This document shows positions 5,012-5,449 of a stretch of DNA of 5,449 nt, in pieces. The DNA is from Paracoccaceae bacterium. Its GTDB lineage: Bacteria; Pseudomonadota; Alphaproteobacteria; Rhodobacterales; Rhodobacteraceae. Location of the stretch: contig JALSHK010000067.1 of NCBI GenBank assembly GCA_026982275.1, positions 1 to 5,449 of the forward strand. Reading direction: 5' to 3'. The notes beneath the pieces were generated by a model. The model was not told the origin of the DNA. It saw only the letters and a list, made by a program, of their open reading frames with translations, and ran no database searches. The translations under genes were made by a program, and so were the position numbers. Numbering within the stretch: position 1 is the stretch's first letter; each line of letters begins with the position of its first letter.

Positions 5012-5449
5012 TTACCAGCGGAGGGTCGCCGCACCCCATGCCAATCCGCCGCCAATGGCCTCCATCAGCAGCAGATCACCGCGCTTGATTTGCCCGCGCC
5101 CCACCGCGACGCTCAGCGCCATGGGGATGGAAGCGGCCGAGGTATTGCCGTGATCCTGCACCGTTTGCACGATTTTATCCATGCTGACGCCCATCTTTTG
5201 CGCGGTGCGGGCGATGATGCGTAAATTGGCCTGATGGGGCACAACCCAGTCTATATCTTCGGCGGTTATGCCGGCGGCTTTCATGGCGATTTCGCCGGTT
5301 ACCACCAGTTTTTTCACCGCATGCTTGAATACCTCCTGCCCTTGCATGCGCAAAACGCCGGTGGTCTGGGTGCTGGACACCCCGCCATCCACATAGAGCA
5401 GATCATTATAGGCCCCGTCCGAATGCAGATCGGTCGAGAGAATGCCATG
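5012..5449 (-). CDS. fabH: Beta-ketoacyl-ACP synthase III, C-terminal part (5' end outside window)
   Basis: FabH starts fatty-acid synthesis by condensing acetyl-CoA with malonyl-ACP. The visible 145 residues are the C-terminal thiolase-fold half, and the frame is open to the window edge, starting HGILSTDLHSDGAYNDLLYV. Two of the three catalytic residues are present: His72 of the visible part in VPHQANLRI and Asn102 in GNTSAASIP. The active-site Cys lies upstream, outside the window. The end, MEAIGGGLAWGAATLRW, is typical of the family. GTG at 5392-5390 is an internal Val codon, not a start. The stop is TAA at 5014-5012, 90 bases before ihfA. In related bacteria fabH usually follows plsX, which would lie beyond the edge. 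Confidence 0.96.
   Translation of the reverse strand, partial: HGILSTDLHSDGAYNDLLYVDGGVSSTQTTGVLRMQGQEVFKHAVKKLVVTGEIAMKAAGITAEDIDWVVPHQANLRIIARTAQKMGVSMDKIVQTVQDHGNTSAASIPMALSVAVGRGQIKRGDLLLMEAIGGGLAWGAATLRW

Noticed and set aside
4951..5015. Three copies of GTTAC (4951-4955, 4996-5000, 5011-5015) in or beside the fabH-ihfA gap
   Set aside because: Five-base repeats at irregular distances are expected by chance, and one copy covers the fabH stop codon.

Overview
The window is a block of housekeeping genes from an alphaproteobacterium, most likely a member of the Rhodobacterales. Three things point there: the wording of the ArgS, ScpA, IhfA and FabH proteins, the long (about 355-residue) form of dCTP deaminase, and the neighbour order fabH-ihfA-merR-tRNA-Pro. 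Base composition is moderately GC-rich and coding density is very high. I see no mobile element, CRISPR array, phage gene or recent insertion. No stretch over 300 bases lacks a gene; the longest gaps are about 80-90 bases.

The left half runs on the + strand. It starts inside argS (3' end only, 1-470). An 81-base gap with a possible promoter follows, then a membrane-anchored SPOR-domain protein (552-1526), scpA (1531-2316) and scpB (2313-2945). The last three are packed like an operon: 4 bases between SPOR and scpA, and an ATGA stop/start overlap between scpA and scpB. They join a peptidoglycan-binding, division-associated protein to the two non-SMC subunits of the chromosome condensin.

The right half runs on the - strand and converges on scpB. 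In transcription order it holds the 3' part of fabH (5449-5012), ihfA (4921-4619), a small MerR-type regulator (4616-4242), tRNA-Pro with anticodon GGG (4191-4115), an intrinsic terminator (4108-4080), and a two-domain dCTP deaminase (4059-2992). ihfA and merR are 2 bases apart and surely co-transcribed. The tRNA probably has its own promoter just past the merR stop. The terminator lies only about 20 bases before the deaminase start codon, so how that gene is transcribed is an open question.

The most notable regulatory signal is an exact match to the IHF consensus WATCAANNNNTTR at 4979-4991, abutting the -35-like element of the ihfA promoter and with an A-rich tract correctly placed on its 5' side. 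This suggests that IHF controls its own alpha subunit. A second point is gene content: from memory, related genomes usually carry nagZ between the SPOR gene and scpA and tat genes after scpB, and neither is here. I did not find an undescribed biological system; the findings concern gene order and regulation of known families.
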